Shown here: piece by piece, positions 1 through 6,975 of the stretch
Layout: the number at the start of each line of letters is the position of its first letter
Position numbering within the stretch: the first letter of the stretch is position 1
Assembly: GCA_027057185.1 (NCBI GenBank)
Contig: JALUJE010000059.1
Coordinates: forward strand, 5,367 to 13,294
Direction of reading: 5' to 3'
Origin: Helicobacteraceae bacterium
Lineage (GTDB): Bacteria > Campylobacterota > Campylobacteria > Campylobacterales > Sulfurimonadaceae
Length of the DNA stretch: 7,928 nt
Position numbers and translations under genes: made by a program
Notes under the pieces: generated by a model
The model's input: only the letters and a program-made list of their open reading frames with translations
Told to the model about the DNA's origin: nothing
The model's database searches: none

Positions 1-150
1 AGCAGACCTGCGAAAGACGGCGATGTTTTTGCCTATTGGTTTTTTATTGATTTTTATGGACATATTGACGATGATAACATCCAAAAAGTACTTCAACAGC
101 ATACCGGAGAGGTGACTTGGCTGGGAAGTTATGTACGAGGTGATCAATGA
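1..150 (+). CDS. pheA: Chorismate mutase/prephenate dehydratase (P-protein), C-terminal end only
   Basis: Partial gene: the window opens inside it and shows the last 49 codons and the TGA stop. The visible residues begin SRPAKDG and continue through FFIDFYGHIDDDNIQ to TWLGSYVRGDQ. This matches the end of the ACT regulatory domain of prephenate dehydratases, where ESRP, FFIDxxGH and LGSYP-type motifs are conserved; the leading E would lie just outside the window. The full protein converts chorismate to prephenate and then to phenylpyruvate, and the ACT domain gives phenylalanine feedback control. Whether a chorismate mutase domain is fused at the N-terminus cannot be seen. The stop overlaps the hisC start as ATGA, so the two are probably translationally coupled. 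In Campylobacter pheA also precedes hisC and fliF, which supports the call. Confidence 0.85.
   Translation, partial: SRPAKDGDVFAYWFFIDFYGHIDDDNIQKVLQQHTGEVTWLGSYVRGDQ
137..144 (+). promoter_or_regulatory. Ribosome-binding site of hisC
   Basis: GAGGTGAT matches the complement of the 16S rRNA 3' end almost perfectly and ends 2 nt before the ATG at 147 (the GAGG core sits 6 nt away). It lies inside the last codons of pheA and fixes the hisC start at the ATGA overlap. Confidence 0.7.
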
Positions 151-1241
151 CATTTAATACAACATTAGAAGGTATCAAGACTTATGAGGCGGGTAAGCCG
201 ATTGAGCTGGTAGTGCGGGAATTCGGTATTGCATCTTCAGATATTATTAAATTGGCTTCTAATGAGAACCCAAAAGGGTGTTCACCAAAAGTACAGGAGG
301 CGGTGCGTCACATGATCAGTAAGATGGCACTCTACCCTGATGACTCGATGTTTGCACTAAAACGTGCATTGGCATCTCGTTTTGATGTGAATGATAATGA
401 GCTCATTATCGGTGCTGGGAGTGATCAGATTATTGAATTTCTGATTCATGCCAAAGCCAATAACAATACGAAAGTCTTGATGAGTGCGGTAACCTTTGCC
501 ATGTATGAAATTTATGCCCGACATGTAGGAGCCGAAGTGATTCGTACTCCCTCATATGAGCACCGTTTTGATGAGTTTTATGCAGCGTATCAAACATATA
601 AGCCTGGCATTATTTTTATTTGTACACCCAATAATCCCACCGGAGATGCAGTGGATCGAGAGGCACTGTATCAATTTCTAAAAAAAATAGATAGTGATAC
701 GCTCGTAGTAGTTGACGGTGCCTATATGGAATACGCCGCGTTTAAAGATCCTACCAAAGCAGTGGTTCCAAAAGAGCTCATTGGACGTTTTGCCAATGTG
801 ATTTATTTGGGAACGTTTTCCAAAGCATACGGCTTGGGCGGTATGCGTGTGGGGTACGGTATTGCCGGAGAGAATATTATTGCTGCCCTTTATAAATTGC
901 GTCCACCATTTAATATCACAACGCTCTCACTTGAAGCAGCGACAGTAGCCTTGCGCGATAACGCATTTGTTGAGGAGTCAGTAGCGGAGTGTTTTGACGA
1001 GATGAAACACTTTGAAACTTTCGCAGCCAGAGCGGGTATTGAAGCGATTCCGAGTTATACCAATTTTGTTACATTACAGCTCCATAAGGAACAAAATTCA
1101 TCGGACTTAGCTTTTGCACTACTTAAAAAAGGTATTATTGTAAGGGATTTAAGTAGTTATGGTCTCAATGCTATTCGTGTCACCATAGGGACTCCTGAGC
1201 AGAACAGACGGTTTTTTGAGCAGTTTACAACAGTATTATAA
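147..1241 (+). CDS. hisC: Histidinol-phosphate aminotransferase (class I/II PLP enzyme)
   Basis: A 364-residue PLP aminotransferase, the usual HisC length. It transfers an amino group from glutamate to imidazole acetol phosphate in histidine synthesis, in the cytoplasm. Visible motifs in order: SNENP (38-42), LYPD with Y63, GAGSDQ (89-94), CTPNNPTG (159-166) with the cofactor-binding Asn, VVVDGAYMEY with D190 and Y193, TFSKAYGLGGMRVGYG with the Schiff-base lysine K226 and R234, and IRVTIGT with R344 as the likely substrate-carboxylate arginine. The start is set by the strong RBS and the ATGA overlap with pheA. No other his gene is in view. The coupling to pheA suggests it may also aminate phenylpyruvate or hydroxyphenylpyruvate, as HisC does in some bacteria (for example Bacillus subtilis and Zymomonas); that second role is inference. 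fliF follows after 17 nt. Confidence 0.93.
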   Translation: MTFNTTLEGIKTYEAGKPIELVVREFGIASSDIIKLASNENPKGCSPKVQEAVRHMISKMALYPDDSMFALKRALASRFDVNDNELIIGAGSDQIIEFLIHAKANNNTKVLMSAVTFAMYEIYARHVGAEVIRTPSYEHRFDEFYAAYQTYKPGIIFICTPNNPTGDAVDREALYQFLKKIDSDTLVVVDGAYMEYAAFKDPTKAVVPKELIGRFANVIYLGTFSKAYGLGGMRVGYGIAGENIIAALYKLRPPFNITTLSLEAATVALRDNAFVEESVAECFDEMKHFETFAARAGIEAIPSYTNFVTLQLHKEQNSSDLAFALLKKGIIVRDLSSYGLNAIRVTIGTPEQNRRFFEQFTTVL

Positions 1242-1258
1242 TTTACATGTAGGTTTGA

Positions 1259-2998
1259 ATGGATTTTAAAGCGCTCTTCTCACAATTGGTTTCACTGTAT
1301 AGTAAGTTGACAACACCGCAAAAGATGGTAATTGGCGGTGCTGTGGTTACCGTCGTCGCTTTTTTAATTTTTTTGATAGTTTATACCTCCAGTGCCGATT
1401 CCCGTGATAATTACAAAACACTCTTTGAATCACTCTCTTCGGCTGATGCCGCCAAAGTTATTGAGAAGCTCGAAAAAGACGGTGTGCCGTATCGAATTGT
1501 TGAGGAGAATGTTATTGAAGTTCCTCAAGATGTGGTCTACAAAGAACGCATTGCGATTGCATCATTAGGAATTCCCAAAGACAGCGGTGTCGGATTTGAG
1601 CTTTTTGACAAACAGGAGTTTGGTGCAACCAGTTTTGATCAAAATGTCAAATATTTACGGGCACTTGAAGGAGAATTGGCACGGACGATTAATGCACTTT
1701 CTCCGGTTGATCGCTCCAATGTTAATCTGGCTATTCCCAAAGAGAGCCTTTTTGTTTCCAAGGAAGTAGCACCGTCTGCTTCGGTCATGATACAGTTACA
1801 ACCGAATAGCGCACTTTCGCACAAACAAATTCGCGGTATCAAGAACTTGGTAGCGGCATCGGTGCCGAAACTGACACCGGAGAGTGTTATGCTCATCAAT
1901 TCTGATGGTGAAACACTTGGTGATGAAGATGCTATGGTGGCGATGAATGAACTCTCGGCAATGCAGCAAAAATACAAATCACTTGAAGAGAAAAAACGTG
2001 AACGTAAAATTGTCAATGTATTGGCTCCGTTTATCGGAGGAAAAGATCGGGTGGTTGCCAATGTTACTATAGAATATGATTTTTCACAGAAAAGTTCCAC
2101 TTCAGAAGTATATGATCCCGATAGTGTGGTTCGAAGTGAGCAGTCGTCAGAAGAGAAAAAAGAGGGTGCTTCACCGGCACCGGCGGGAGGGGTTCCTGGA
2201 GTGGTGAGTAATATTGGACCGGTTCAGGGATTGGAGTCTGCTCAAAGTCAAAATACATATACAAAAAATTCTACCACTACGAATTATGAAATTTCTAAAA
2301 CCGTGTCGACGACCAAAGGAGAATTTTCAAAAATTAAACGTATTACGGCAGCGGTGGTGGTTGATGGAAAATATCGGAACACGGGAGATGCCGAGGGCAA
2401 TACGCAAGATACCTTGGAGTATGTTGCTTTAGATGAGAGTCAACTCGATGCTATTACATCTTTGGTAAAGCAGTCTATCGGCATTGATGAGACACGTGGT
2501 GACCAGGTGTCGGTACGAAATTTTCAATTTGAATCATCGAAGTCAATACTGCAAGCAGAAGGTACGGTCAGTCAGGTTTCTGGATTTGTCAATACGTATA
2601 TTGAACCTTTTTTACCGTTGCTTCAGTATCTTTTAGTTGCTATTATTTTATTTATAGGATATAAAAAGATTATTCTTCCGTTTGCCGAACGAATGTTGGA
2701 GGTAACCAAAGAGGAAGATGCACTGGAAAAGCCGGTGTTGGATTTTGAAGATGAAGATGAAGAGGATCTGGTAGAAAAAGCGCAGCAAATGCGTAAAAAA
2801 GTGGAAGAACAGCTTGGTATGAACGAGAACTATAATGAAGATGAACTCAAGCATGATGTATTGATTGAAAAAATCAAAACTATTGCGGATGAAAAACCGG
2901 AAGATCTGGCGTCCATTTTCCATGCATTGATTCAAGAAGAGCTTAGCGGTGGTAACGAAATTGCCAAAGCACCACCAACCAAGGAGGCATCATCATGA
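1259..2998 (+). CDS. fliF: Flagellar MS-ring protein FliF
   Basis: A 579-residue inner-membrane protein that multimerises into the MS ring, the foundation of the flagellar basal body and housing for the export gate. Features in order: short cytoplasmic N-terminus; first membrane helix at about 23-43; YscJ/FliF ring-building domains at about 50-230, including SVNLAIP-like DRSNVNLAIPKESLF (151-165); a further periplasmic domain (KRERKIVNVLAPFIGG region, 246-261); a flexible Ser/Thr/Asn/Gly-rich loop at about 275-355; second membrane helix at about 451-468; and a cytoplasmic tail with an acidic run (DFEDEDEEDL, 495-504). The last 50 residues, including KIKTIADEKPEDLASIFHAL (538-557), correspond to the FliG-binding segment. 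The ATG has an AGG 5 nt upstream. The end overlaps fliG as ATGA, consistent with FliF and FliG being made in matched amounts. Length and architecture are normal for the family. Confidence 0.96.
   Translation: MDFKALFSQLVSLYSKLTTPQKMVIGGAVVTVVAFLIFLIVYTSSADSRDNYKTLFESLSSADAAKVIEKLEKDGVPYRIVEENVIEVPQDVVYKERIAIASLGIPKDSGVGFELFDKQEFGATSFDQNVKYLRALEGELARTINALSPVDRSNVNLAIPKESLFVSKEVAPSASVMIQLQPNSALSHKQIRGIKNLVAASVPKLTPESVMLINSDGETLGDEDAMVAMNELSAMQQKYKSLEEKKRERKIVNVLAPFIGGKDRVVANVTIEYDFSQKSSTSEVYDPDSVVRSEQSSEEKKEGASPAPAGGVPGVVSNIGPVQGLESAQSQNTYTKNSTTTNYEISKTVSTTKGEFSKIKRITAAVVVDGKYRNTGDAEGNTQDTLEYVALDESQLDAITSLVKQSIGIDETRGDQVSVRNFQFESSKSILQAEGTVSQVSGFVNTYIEPFLPLLQYLLVAIILFIGYKKIILPFAERMLEVTKEEDALEKPVLDFEDEDEEDLVEKAQQMRKKVEEQLGMNENYNEDELKHDVLIEKIKTIADEKPEDLASIFHALIQEELSGGNEIAKAPPTKEASS
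2981..2987 (+). promoter_or_regulatory. Strong ribosome-binding site of fliG
   Basis: AAGGAGG, a near-ideal Shine-Dalgarno 7 nt before the fliG ATG at 2995, lies within the last codons of fliF. It decides the fliG start and suggests efficient initiation independent of, or added to, coupling from fliF. Confidence 0.8.
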
Positions 2999-4020
2999 CA
3001 CTTTCACCAACCCAACAGGCCCAGATTGACGAGATGAGTATGTCAGAGAAAATCTCCATTTTTCTACTGCAGTTGGGTGAGGATGCTACGGCCAGCATTT
3101 TTTCTAACATGAGTGTAGAAGATATTACGGAAGTCTCGAAATATATTGCCGATAATAAAACGATTGACAAGACGATTGCCACGGCGGTTCTTGAAGAATT
3201 TTATGCGATCATTCAGTCAAGTCAATACATGAGTAGCGGCGGTATGGAGTATGCCCGGGAAATTCTCTATAAAGCATTGGGTCAAGATGAAGCCAAAAAG
3301 GTGATGGAACGTCTTTCTAAAAGTATGGCAAATACACAAAATTTCTCCTATTTGGCTAAGATTAAACCGCAGCAGTTGGCGGATTTTATTGTTAATGAAC
3401 ATCCGCAGACGATTGCTCTAATTTTAGCGCATATGGAACCTACTGCGGCGGCTGAGGTGATTGGTCTGTTTAGTGATGAACTGCGCTCGGAAATTGCCAT
3501 GCGTATGGCAAAGTTGGGAGATATCTCGCCTTCAGTTATTAAGCGGGTCAGTGCGGTGTTGGAATCCAAGCTGGAATCATTGGCATCTTATAAAGTCGAG
3601 GTAGGCGGGCCTCGTGCCGTAGCAGATATTTTCAACCGTTTGGGTGCTAAAGCATCGAAATCGACTCTGGCTCAAATTGAGCAACTTGACGAACAATTGG
3701 CCGGTTCCATTAAGGAGATGATGTTTACATTTGAAGATATTGTCTCTCTTGATGGTACGGGTATTCGCGAGATTTTAAAAGTTGCCGATAAAAATGATCT
3801 GATGCTCTCACTGAAAAGTGCAGCTGAAGAGCTTAAAGAGAAGTTTTTCTCCAATATGTCTGAACGAGCACGTGCCGCTTTTGAAGAAGAGATGCAGTTT
3901 ATGGGAGCGGTGAAGGTGAAAGAGGTGGAGGCGGCACAGCGTAAAATTGTTGAGACCGTGCAACAGCTTGCTGAACAGGGTGTATTGCAAGTCGGTGAAA
4001 ATGACGAGATGATTGAGTAA
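2995..4020 (+). CDS. fliG: Flagellar motor switch/rotor protein FliG
   Basis: A 341-residue cytoplasmic rotor protein. It joins the MS ring (FliF) to the C-ring (FliM/FliN) and meets the stator to generate torque. Three-domain layout: N-terminal FliF-binding domain at about 15-115; middle domain with the hallmark EHPQT (135-139) that contacts FliM; a glycine hinge GGPRAVADI (204-212); and a C-terminal armadillo domain. The torque helix region is FEDIVSLDGTGIREIL (246-261) followed by KVADKNDLML, with charged residues including K240, E247, D248, R258 and D265. The ending (FMGAVKVKEVEAAQRKIV, 302-319) is typical of the family, and the acidic tail resembles Campylobacterota FliG. The start is set by AAGGAGG and the 4-nt overlap with fliF. 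Nothing is truncated or unusual. Confidence 0.96.
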   Translation: MTLSPTQQAQIDEMSMSEKISIFLLQLGEDATASIFSNMSVEDITEVSKYIADNKTIDKTIATAVLEEFYAIIQSSQYMSSGGMEYAREILYKALGQDEAKKVMERLSKSMANTQNFSYLAKIKPQQLADFIVNEHPQTIALILAHMEPTAAAEVIGLFSDELRSEIAMRMAKLGDISPSVIKRVSAVLESKLESLASYKVEVGGPRAVADIFNRLGAKASKSTLAQIEQLDEQLAGSIKEMMFTFEDIVSLDGTGIREILKVADKNDLMLSLKSAAEELKEKFFSNMSERARAAFEEEMQFMGAVKVKEVEAAQRKIVETVQQLAEQGVLQVGENDEMIE

Positions 4021-4024
4021 TCCC

Positions 4025-4795
4025 ATGGACAGAGTCATTACAAAAGAGATGCTAAAGAGCCAGAATATCAATAAGTACAAATTTAAAGTATTAGCTATAG
4101 GCGGGCACAGCGATAGTTCAGAACAGGCGATTTCGGTGCCATCGCAAGATACACATTCCGGTGAGAATGTTGAACAGAGCGCTACGACATCCTCTCGAGA
4201 TGAGTTGGTGGAATCTCTGTTGAAAAAGACGGATGAAATTTCTTCAAACTTTATTAAAATACAGATGAAGCTTGAAGAGCAGGAAGCGGCATTTAAAGCG
4301 GAACTAGAGCGGGTAAAACAGGAGGCTTATGAGCAAGGAGTTGCCGATGGTAAGCAGATGTTTGAAGCCGAATTGGAAGCATCCAAAGCCGAAGGCGTAG
4401 AACAATTTGCTAAATCAGTGAAAACACTCAACGCTAGTGCTGCCGAGTTTCTTGATGCCTTGGAAGAGATTCGACAGGAATTGACACTGGCCGCTCTGGA
4501 CATCGCTAAGGAAGTCATTGAAGACGAGTTGCATGAACACTCTACGACGATTGCTAAAAAGCTCTCTTCAGCACTTATCGCAGAGCTTCATAGTGCTTCG
4601 AAAATAACGTTGAAGGTGAACCCTAAGGATCATGGCGCCATTAGTGAACGGGTATCGAATCTCGAACATGTGACGGTTCTGTCCGATAGTGCCGTGAGCC
4701 CGGGCGGTGTTATTGCCATTAGCGATGTGGGCAATATTAATTCAGAGATTATGAAGCGATACGAGCGTATCAAAAAAGCAGCACTTTCGGGCTGA
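4025..4795 (+). CDS. fliH: Flagellar assembly protein FliH (export ATPase regulator)
   Basis: FliH binds the ATPase FliI, holds it in check and links it to the C-ring and export gate. I take the ATG at 4025 (256 residues, 4 nt after fliG). An in-frame TTG at 4013, overlapping fliG by 8 nt, would add four residues; neither has a strong Shine-Dalgarno, though GAG at 4015-4017 is well placed for the ATG. The protein shows a short N-terminal segment (NKYKFKVL, 16-23), a low-complexity polar linker (about 28-60), a long charged heptad region at about 60-150 with a brief AYEQGVADGK (101-110) that recalls the FliH GxxxG-type segment, then a compact C-terminal FliH/HrpE-like domain. Its end, VSPGGVIAISDVGNINSE (224-241), fits the family's pGG…d.g.id motif. 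There is no tryptophan in the protein. Position between fliG and dxs matches Helicobacter and Campylobacter. Confidence 0.9.
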   Translation: MDRVITKEMLKSQNINKYKFKVLAIGGHSDSSEQAISVPSQDTHSGENVEQSATTSSRDELVESLLKKTDEISSNFIKIQMKLEEQEAAFKAELERVKQEAYEQGVADGKQMFEAELEASKAEGVEQFAKSVKTLNASAAEFLDALEEIRQELTLAALDIAKEVIEDELHEHSTTIAKKLSSALIAELHSASKITLKVNPKDHGAISERVSNLEHVTVLSDSAVSPGGVIAISDVGNINSEIMKRYERIKKAALSG

Positions 4796-4814
4796 ACAAT
4801 ATATTAGGTAGATA

Positions 4815-6626
4815 ATGAATATTAAATCATACAGTATGGAAGAGCTTGAATCTTTATGTCGGGAGATCCGAGCACGGATTATTGACGTTGTCAGCAGTAA
4901 TGGCGGACATCTCAGCTCAACACTCGGTGCCACAGAACTCATTGTTGCAATGCATAAGGTATTCGATATTGATAAAGATCCTTTTATTTTTGATGTGTCA
5001 CATCAGGCCTATGCCCATAAGTTGTTGACAGATCGATGGGAAGATTTTGAGACGTTACGGCAGTTTGGCGGTATTTGCGGCTACACGAAGCCGAGTGAAT
5101 CGGAATATGACTATTTCGTAGCAGGACACAGTTCGACATCGATCTCTTTGGGGGTAGGTGCGGCAAAAGCCATCGCACTTAAAGGTGAAAATGAAGAACG
5201 TATTCCCATTGTGGTGATTGGTGATGGCTCTATCAGTGCAGGTATGGCATATGAGGCAATGAATGAACTTGGTGATCTGAAATTGCCGATGGTTATTATT
5301 TTGAATGACAATGAGATGAGTATTGCCAAACCGATCGGTGCAGTAAGTCGCATGCTCTCTTCCGCTATGGCAAGTCCTTTTTATCAGAAATTTCGTAGTA
5401 ACGTAGAGCAGTTTGTCGACAATTTCGGTGATAGTGCGCACTACATGGCAAGACGGTTTGAAGAGTCGTTTAAGCTTATTACGCCGGGCATTTTGTTTGA
5501 AGAGATGGGTATTGAATATATTGGTCCGATTGACGGACATAATTTAGCACAACTTGTTGAAAATTACGAACTGGCAAAACAGATGCGTCGACCGGTTATT
5601 TTGCATGTACAGACACTAAAAGGTAAAGGCTATGAGATTGCCGAGGGCCAGAATGAAAAATGGCATGGGGTGGGTCCTTTTGACATTAAAAGTGGTGCTA
5701 GTTGTAAAAAAAACAGTGCAAAAAGTGCGACGGAAATTTACTCAGAGGCACTGTTACATGTTGCCAAACATAATGAAAAAATTGTTGGGGTGACGGCGGC
5801 AATGCCAAGTGGAACGGGTATATCGACATTAATGGAAGCCTTTCCGGAACGTTTTTGGGATGTGGCGATTGCCGAGCAGCATGCCGTCACCTCTATGGCG
5901 GCATTGGCAAAGGAGGGGTTTAAACCTTTTTGTACCATCTATTCGACCTTTATGCAACGTGGCTACGATCAGGTAATTCATGATGTCTGTTTGATGAATT
6001 TGCCGGTTGTTTTTGCACTAGATCGTGCCGGAATTGTTGGAGAGGACGGTGAGACCCATCAAGGGGTTTTTGATATCGGTTTTTTACGTGCCATACCCAA
6101 TATGACGCTTCTTGCACCGCGTGATGAAAAGTCGATGCATCAGGCCGTCGGTTTTGCTGCTGAATTTGCTACGCCATGTGCCCTGCGTTATCCGCGTGGT
6201 AGTTTTAGTAATGTTGAACTTCCTGAGTCACAGCCCTTTAGTTTAGGAAAATCACAATTGCTAATATCACATGAGAGTAATACACTTTTCATTGGTTATG
6301 GTAATGGTGTGGGACGTGCCAAAGAGACGATGGAGCTAATTGATAAAAAGATTTCACTCTTAGATTTGCGTTTTGTAAAACCACTCGATCGAGACATGCT
6401 TTTGCAGATGAGTCAGCACCATAAACAGTGGTACATTTTTAGTGATTCTGCCAAAATGGGTGGTGTGGGTAGTGCCATTTTAGAGTTTTTAAGTGATGAA
6501 AATATTACTGATGTTAACGTGGTGACCTTTGAGTATATTGATGCATTCATTACTCATGGAAATACAGCGTTAGTTGAAAAATCACTAGGACTGCTTCCAG
6601 AGCAATTAGCTAAACGTATTAAGTAG
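4815..6626 (+). CDS. dxs: 1-deoxy-D-xylulose-5-phosphate synthase
   Basis: A 603-residue cytoplasmic ThDP enzyme that condenses pyruvate and glyceraldehyde 3-phosphate to DXP, feeding the MEP isoprenoid pathway and also thiamine and pyridoxal synthesis. Catalytic and cofactor residues aligned by eye to E. coli DXS: H32 (E. coli H49), H63 (H80), GDG 136-138 with Mg-binding D137, N166 in LNDNEMSI, DGH 240-242, E354 in AIAEQH (the glutamate that activates ThDP), D411 and H415 in EDGETHQG, and R461 in RYPRG. All three domains are present: ThDP-binding at about 1-295, pyrimidine-binding at about 303-465, and the transketolase C-terminal domain to the end. SHQAY replaces the more usual GHQAY; as I recall Campylobacter has the same serine. 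AGG sits 6 nt before the ATG; 19 nt separate it from fliH. It ends in tandem TAG TAG. Confidence 0.96.
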   Translation: MNIKSYSMEELESLCREIRARIIDVVSSNGGHLSSTLGATELIVAMHKVFDIDKDPFIFDVSHQAYAHKLLTDRWEDFETLRQFGGICGYTKPSESEYDYFVAGHSSTSISLGVGAAKAIALKGENEERIPIVVIGDGSISAGMAYEAMNELGDLKLPMVIILNDNEMSIAKPIGAVSRMLSSAMASPFYQKFRSNVEQFVDNFGDSAHYMARRFEESFKLITPGILFEEMGIEYIGPIDGHNLAQLVENYELAKQMRRPVILHVQTLKGKGYEIAEGQNEKWHGVGPFDIKSGASCKKNSAKSATEIYSEALLHVAKHNEKIVGVTAAMPSGTGISTLMEAFPERFWDVAIAEQHAVTSMAALAKEGFKPFCTIYSTFMQRGYDQVIHDVCLMNLPVVFALDRAGIVGEDGETHQGVFDIGFLRAIPNMTLLAPRDEKSMHQAVGFAAEFATPCALRYPRGSFSNVELPESQPFSLGKSQLLISHESNTLFIGYGNGVGRAKETMELIDKKISLLDLRFVKPLDRDMLLQMSQHHKQWYIFSDSAKMGGVGSAILEFLSDENITDVNVVTFEYIDAFITHGNTALVEKSLGLLPEQLAKRIK

Positions 6627-6630
6627 TAGG

Positions 6631-6658
6631 GGTTCTCATTACTCCCATAAAGAGAATC
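6631..6658 (+). terminator. Stem-loop just after dxs, possible 3' end of the operon mRNA
   Basis: GGTTCTC (6631-6637) pairs with GAGAATC (6652-6658), one G·U included. After an A·A mismatch, TTA (6639-6641) pairs with TAA (6648-6650), leaving a 6-nt CTCCCA loop. It starts 5 nt after the dxs stop, the right place for a transcript end. No U-run follows (the next bases are TGATACGG), so it is not a classic intrinsic terminator; it may instead protect the 3' end or be chance. Confidence 0.35.
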
Positions 6659-6718
6659 TGATACGGCTACAATATATGGTACAAAGAAATTCAAGTAAAA
6701 TCATATCGAATGATACTA

Positions 6719-6749
6719 TTTCAATCTTATTCCTAACTTTTGCTATAAT
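6719..6749 (+). promoter_or_regulatory. Extended -10 promoter for the small AT-rich gene
   Basis: TATAAT (6744-6749) is a perfect -10 box preceded by TGC (6741-6743), giving the extended TGn form. The -35 is poor (TTTCAA, 6719-6724, 19-nt spacer), as is common for the main sigma factor in Campylobacterota. It lies 31 nt before the ATG at 6781, leaving room for a leader with the TAGGAG site at 6768-6773. The small gene therefore probably has its own transcription. The rest of 6659-6718 shows no gene or clear signal. Confidence 0.6.
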
Positions 6750-6780
6750 GTTGGACAATAAATGAAGTAGGAGTTGAATT

Positions 6781-6972
6781 ATGAAAACTATTCAGTTACA
6801 AATTGATGATAAAAACTATGATTCACTTTTAAATATTCTTAATAACCTCAGAGATGGTTTCATCAAAAAACTTACTGTTAAAAATGATACAGACAGTATC
6901 GATACTGTGTCTGATGAAGAACAAAATTATTATGAAGACTTACTGGAAAATATGAGTGATGTGTATAAATAG
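6781..6972 (+). CDS. Small hypothetical protein, antitoxin-like
   Basis: A 63-residue product, MKTIQLQIDDKNYDSLL at its start, then a middle with LRDGFIKKLTVKND, and an acidic end EEQNYYEDLLENMSD. I cannot name a family with certainty. The build resembles the small antitoxins of RelE/ParE-type pairs: a beta strand plus helix N-terminus and an acidic, probably disordered, toxin-neutralising tail ending in YYEDLL..MSD. The reading is helped by TAGGAG 7 nt before the ATG and a consensus -10 upstream, so I believe it is expressed. The first 180 nt contain 48 G+C (27%), far below a 60-nt sample of dxs (28 of 60), suggesting acquisition from outside. No toxin gene follows; only 3 nt after its stop a transposase remnant begins on the other strand. 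The C-terminus (VYK) may be cut short. Function is inference. Confidence 0.65.
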   Translation: MKTIQLQIDDKNYDSLLNILNNLRDGFIKKLTVKNDTDSIDTVSDEEQNYYEDLLENMSDVYK

Positions 6973-6975
6973 GTT

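Noticed and set aside
1244..1251. TACATGTA palindrome between hisC and fliF, with ACATGTA also at about 7094, 7269 and 7801
   Set aside because: Short AT-rich matches with no consistent placement relative to promoters; likely chance.
1639..2100. 153-codon open frame on the minus strand within fliF
   Set aside because: It is antisense to the well-conserved ring domains of FliF, has no recognisable motif and no independent signals; a shadow frame.
2731..2775. GAAGATGAAGA-type repetitive stretch in fliF
   Set aside because: It encodes the acidic segment before the FliG-binding tail; ordinary low-complexity coding, not a DNA repeat element.
5055..5540. 161-codon open frame on the minus strand within dxs
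   Set aside because: Antisense to the ThDP-binding domain of Dxs; Cys/His/Thr-rich composition without family motifs, as expected of a shadow frame.
6668..6673. TACAAT as a second promoter after dxs
   Set aside because: No acceptable -35 or extended -10, and no well-started gene directly downstream; the TATAAT at 6744 is far better.
6700..6714. ATCAT/ATGAT inverted repeat as an operator for the small gene
   Set aside because: Only five base pairs and not repeated; too weak to call an autoregulatory site.
6676..6765. 29-codon frame starting ATGGTACAAAG before the small gene
   Set aside because: No ribosome-binding site, and it runs across the -10 box of the small gene's promoter.
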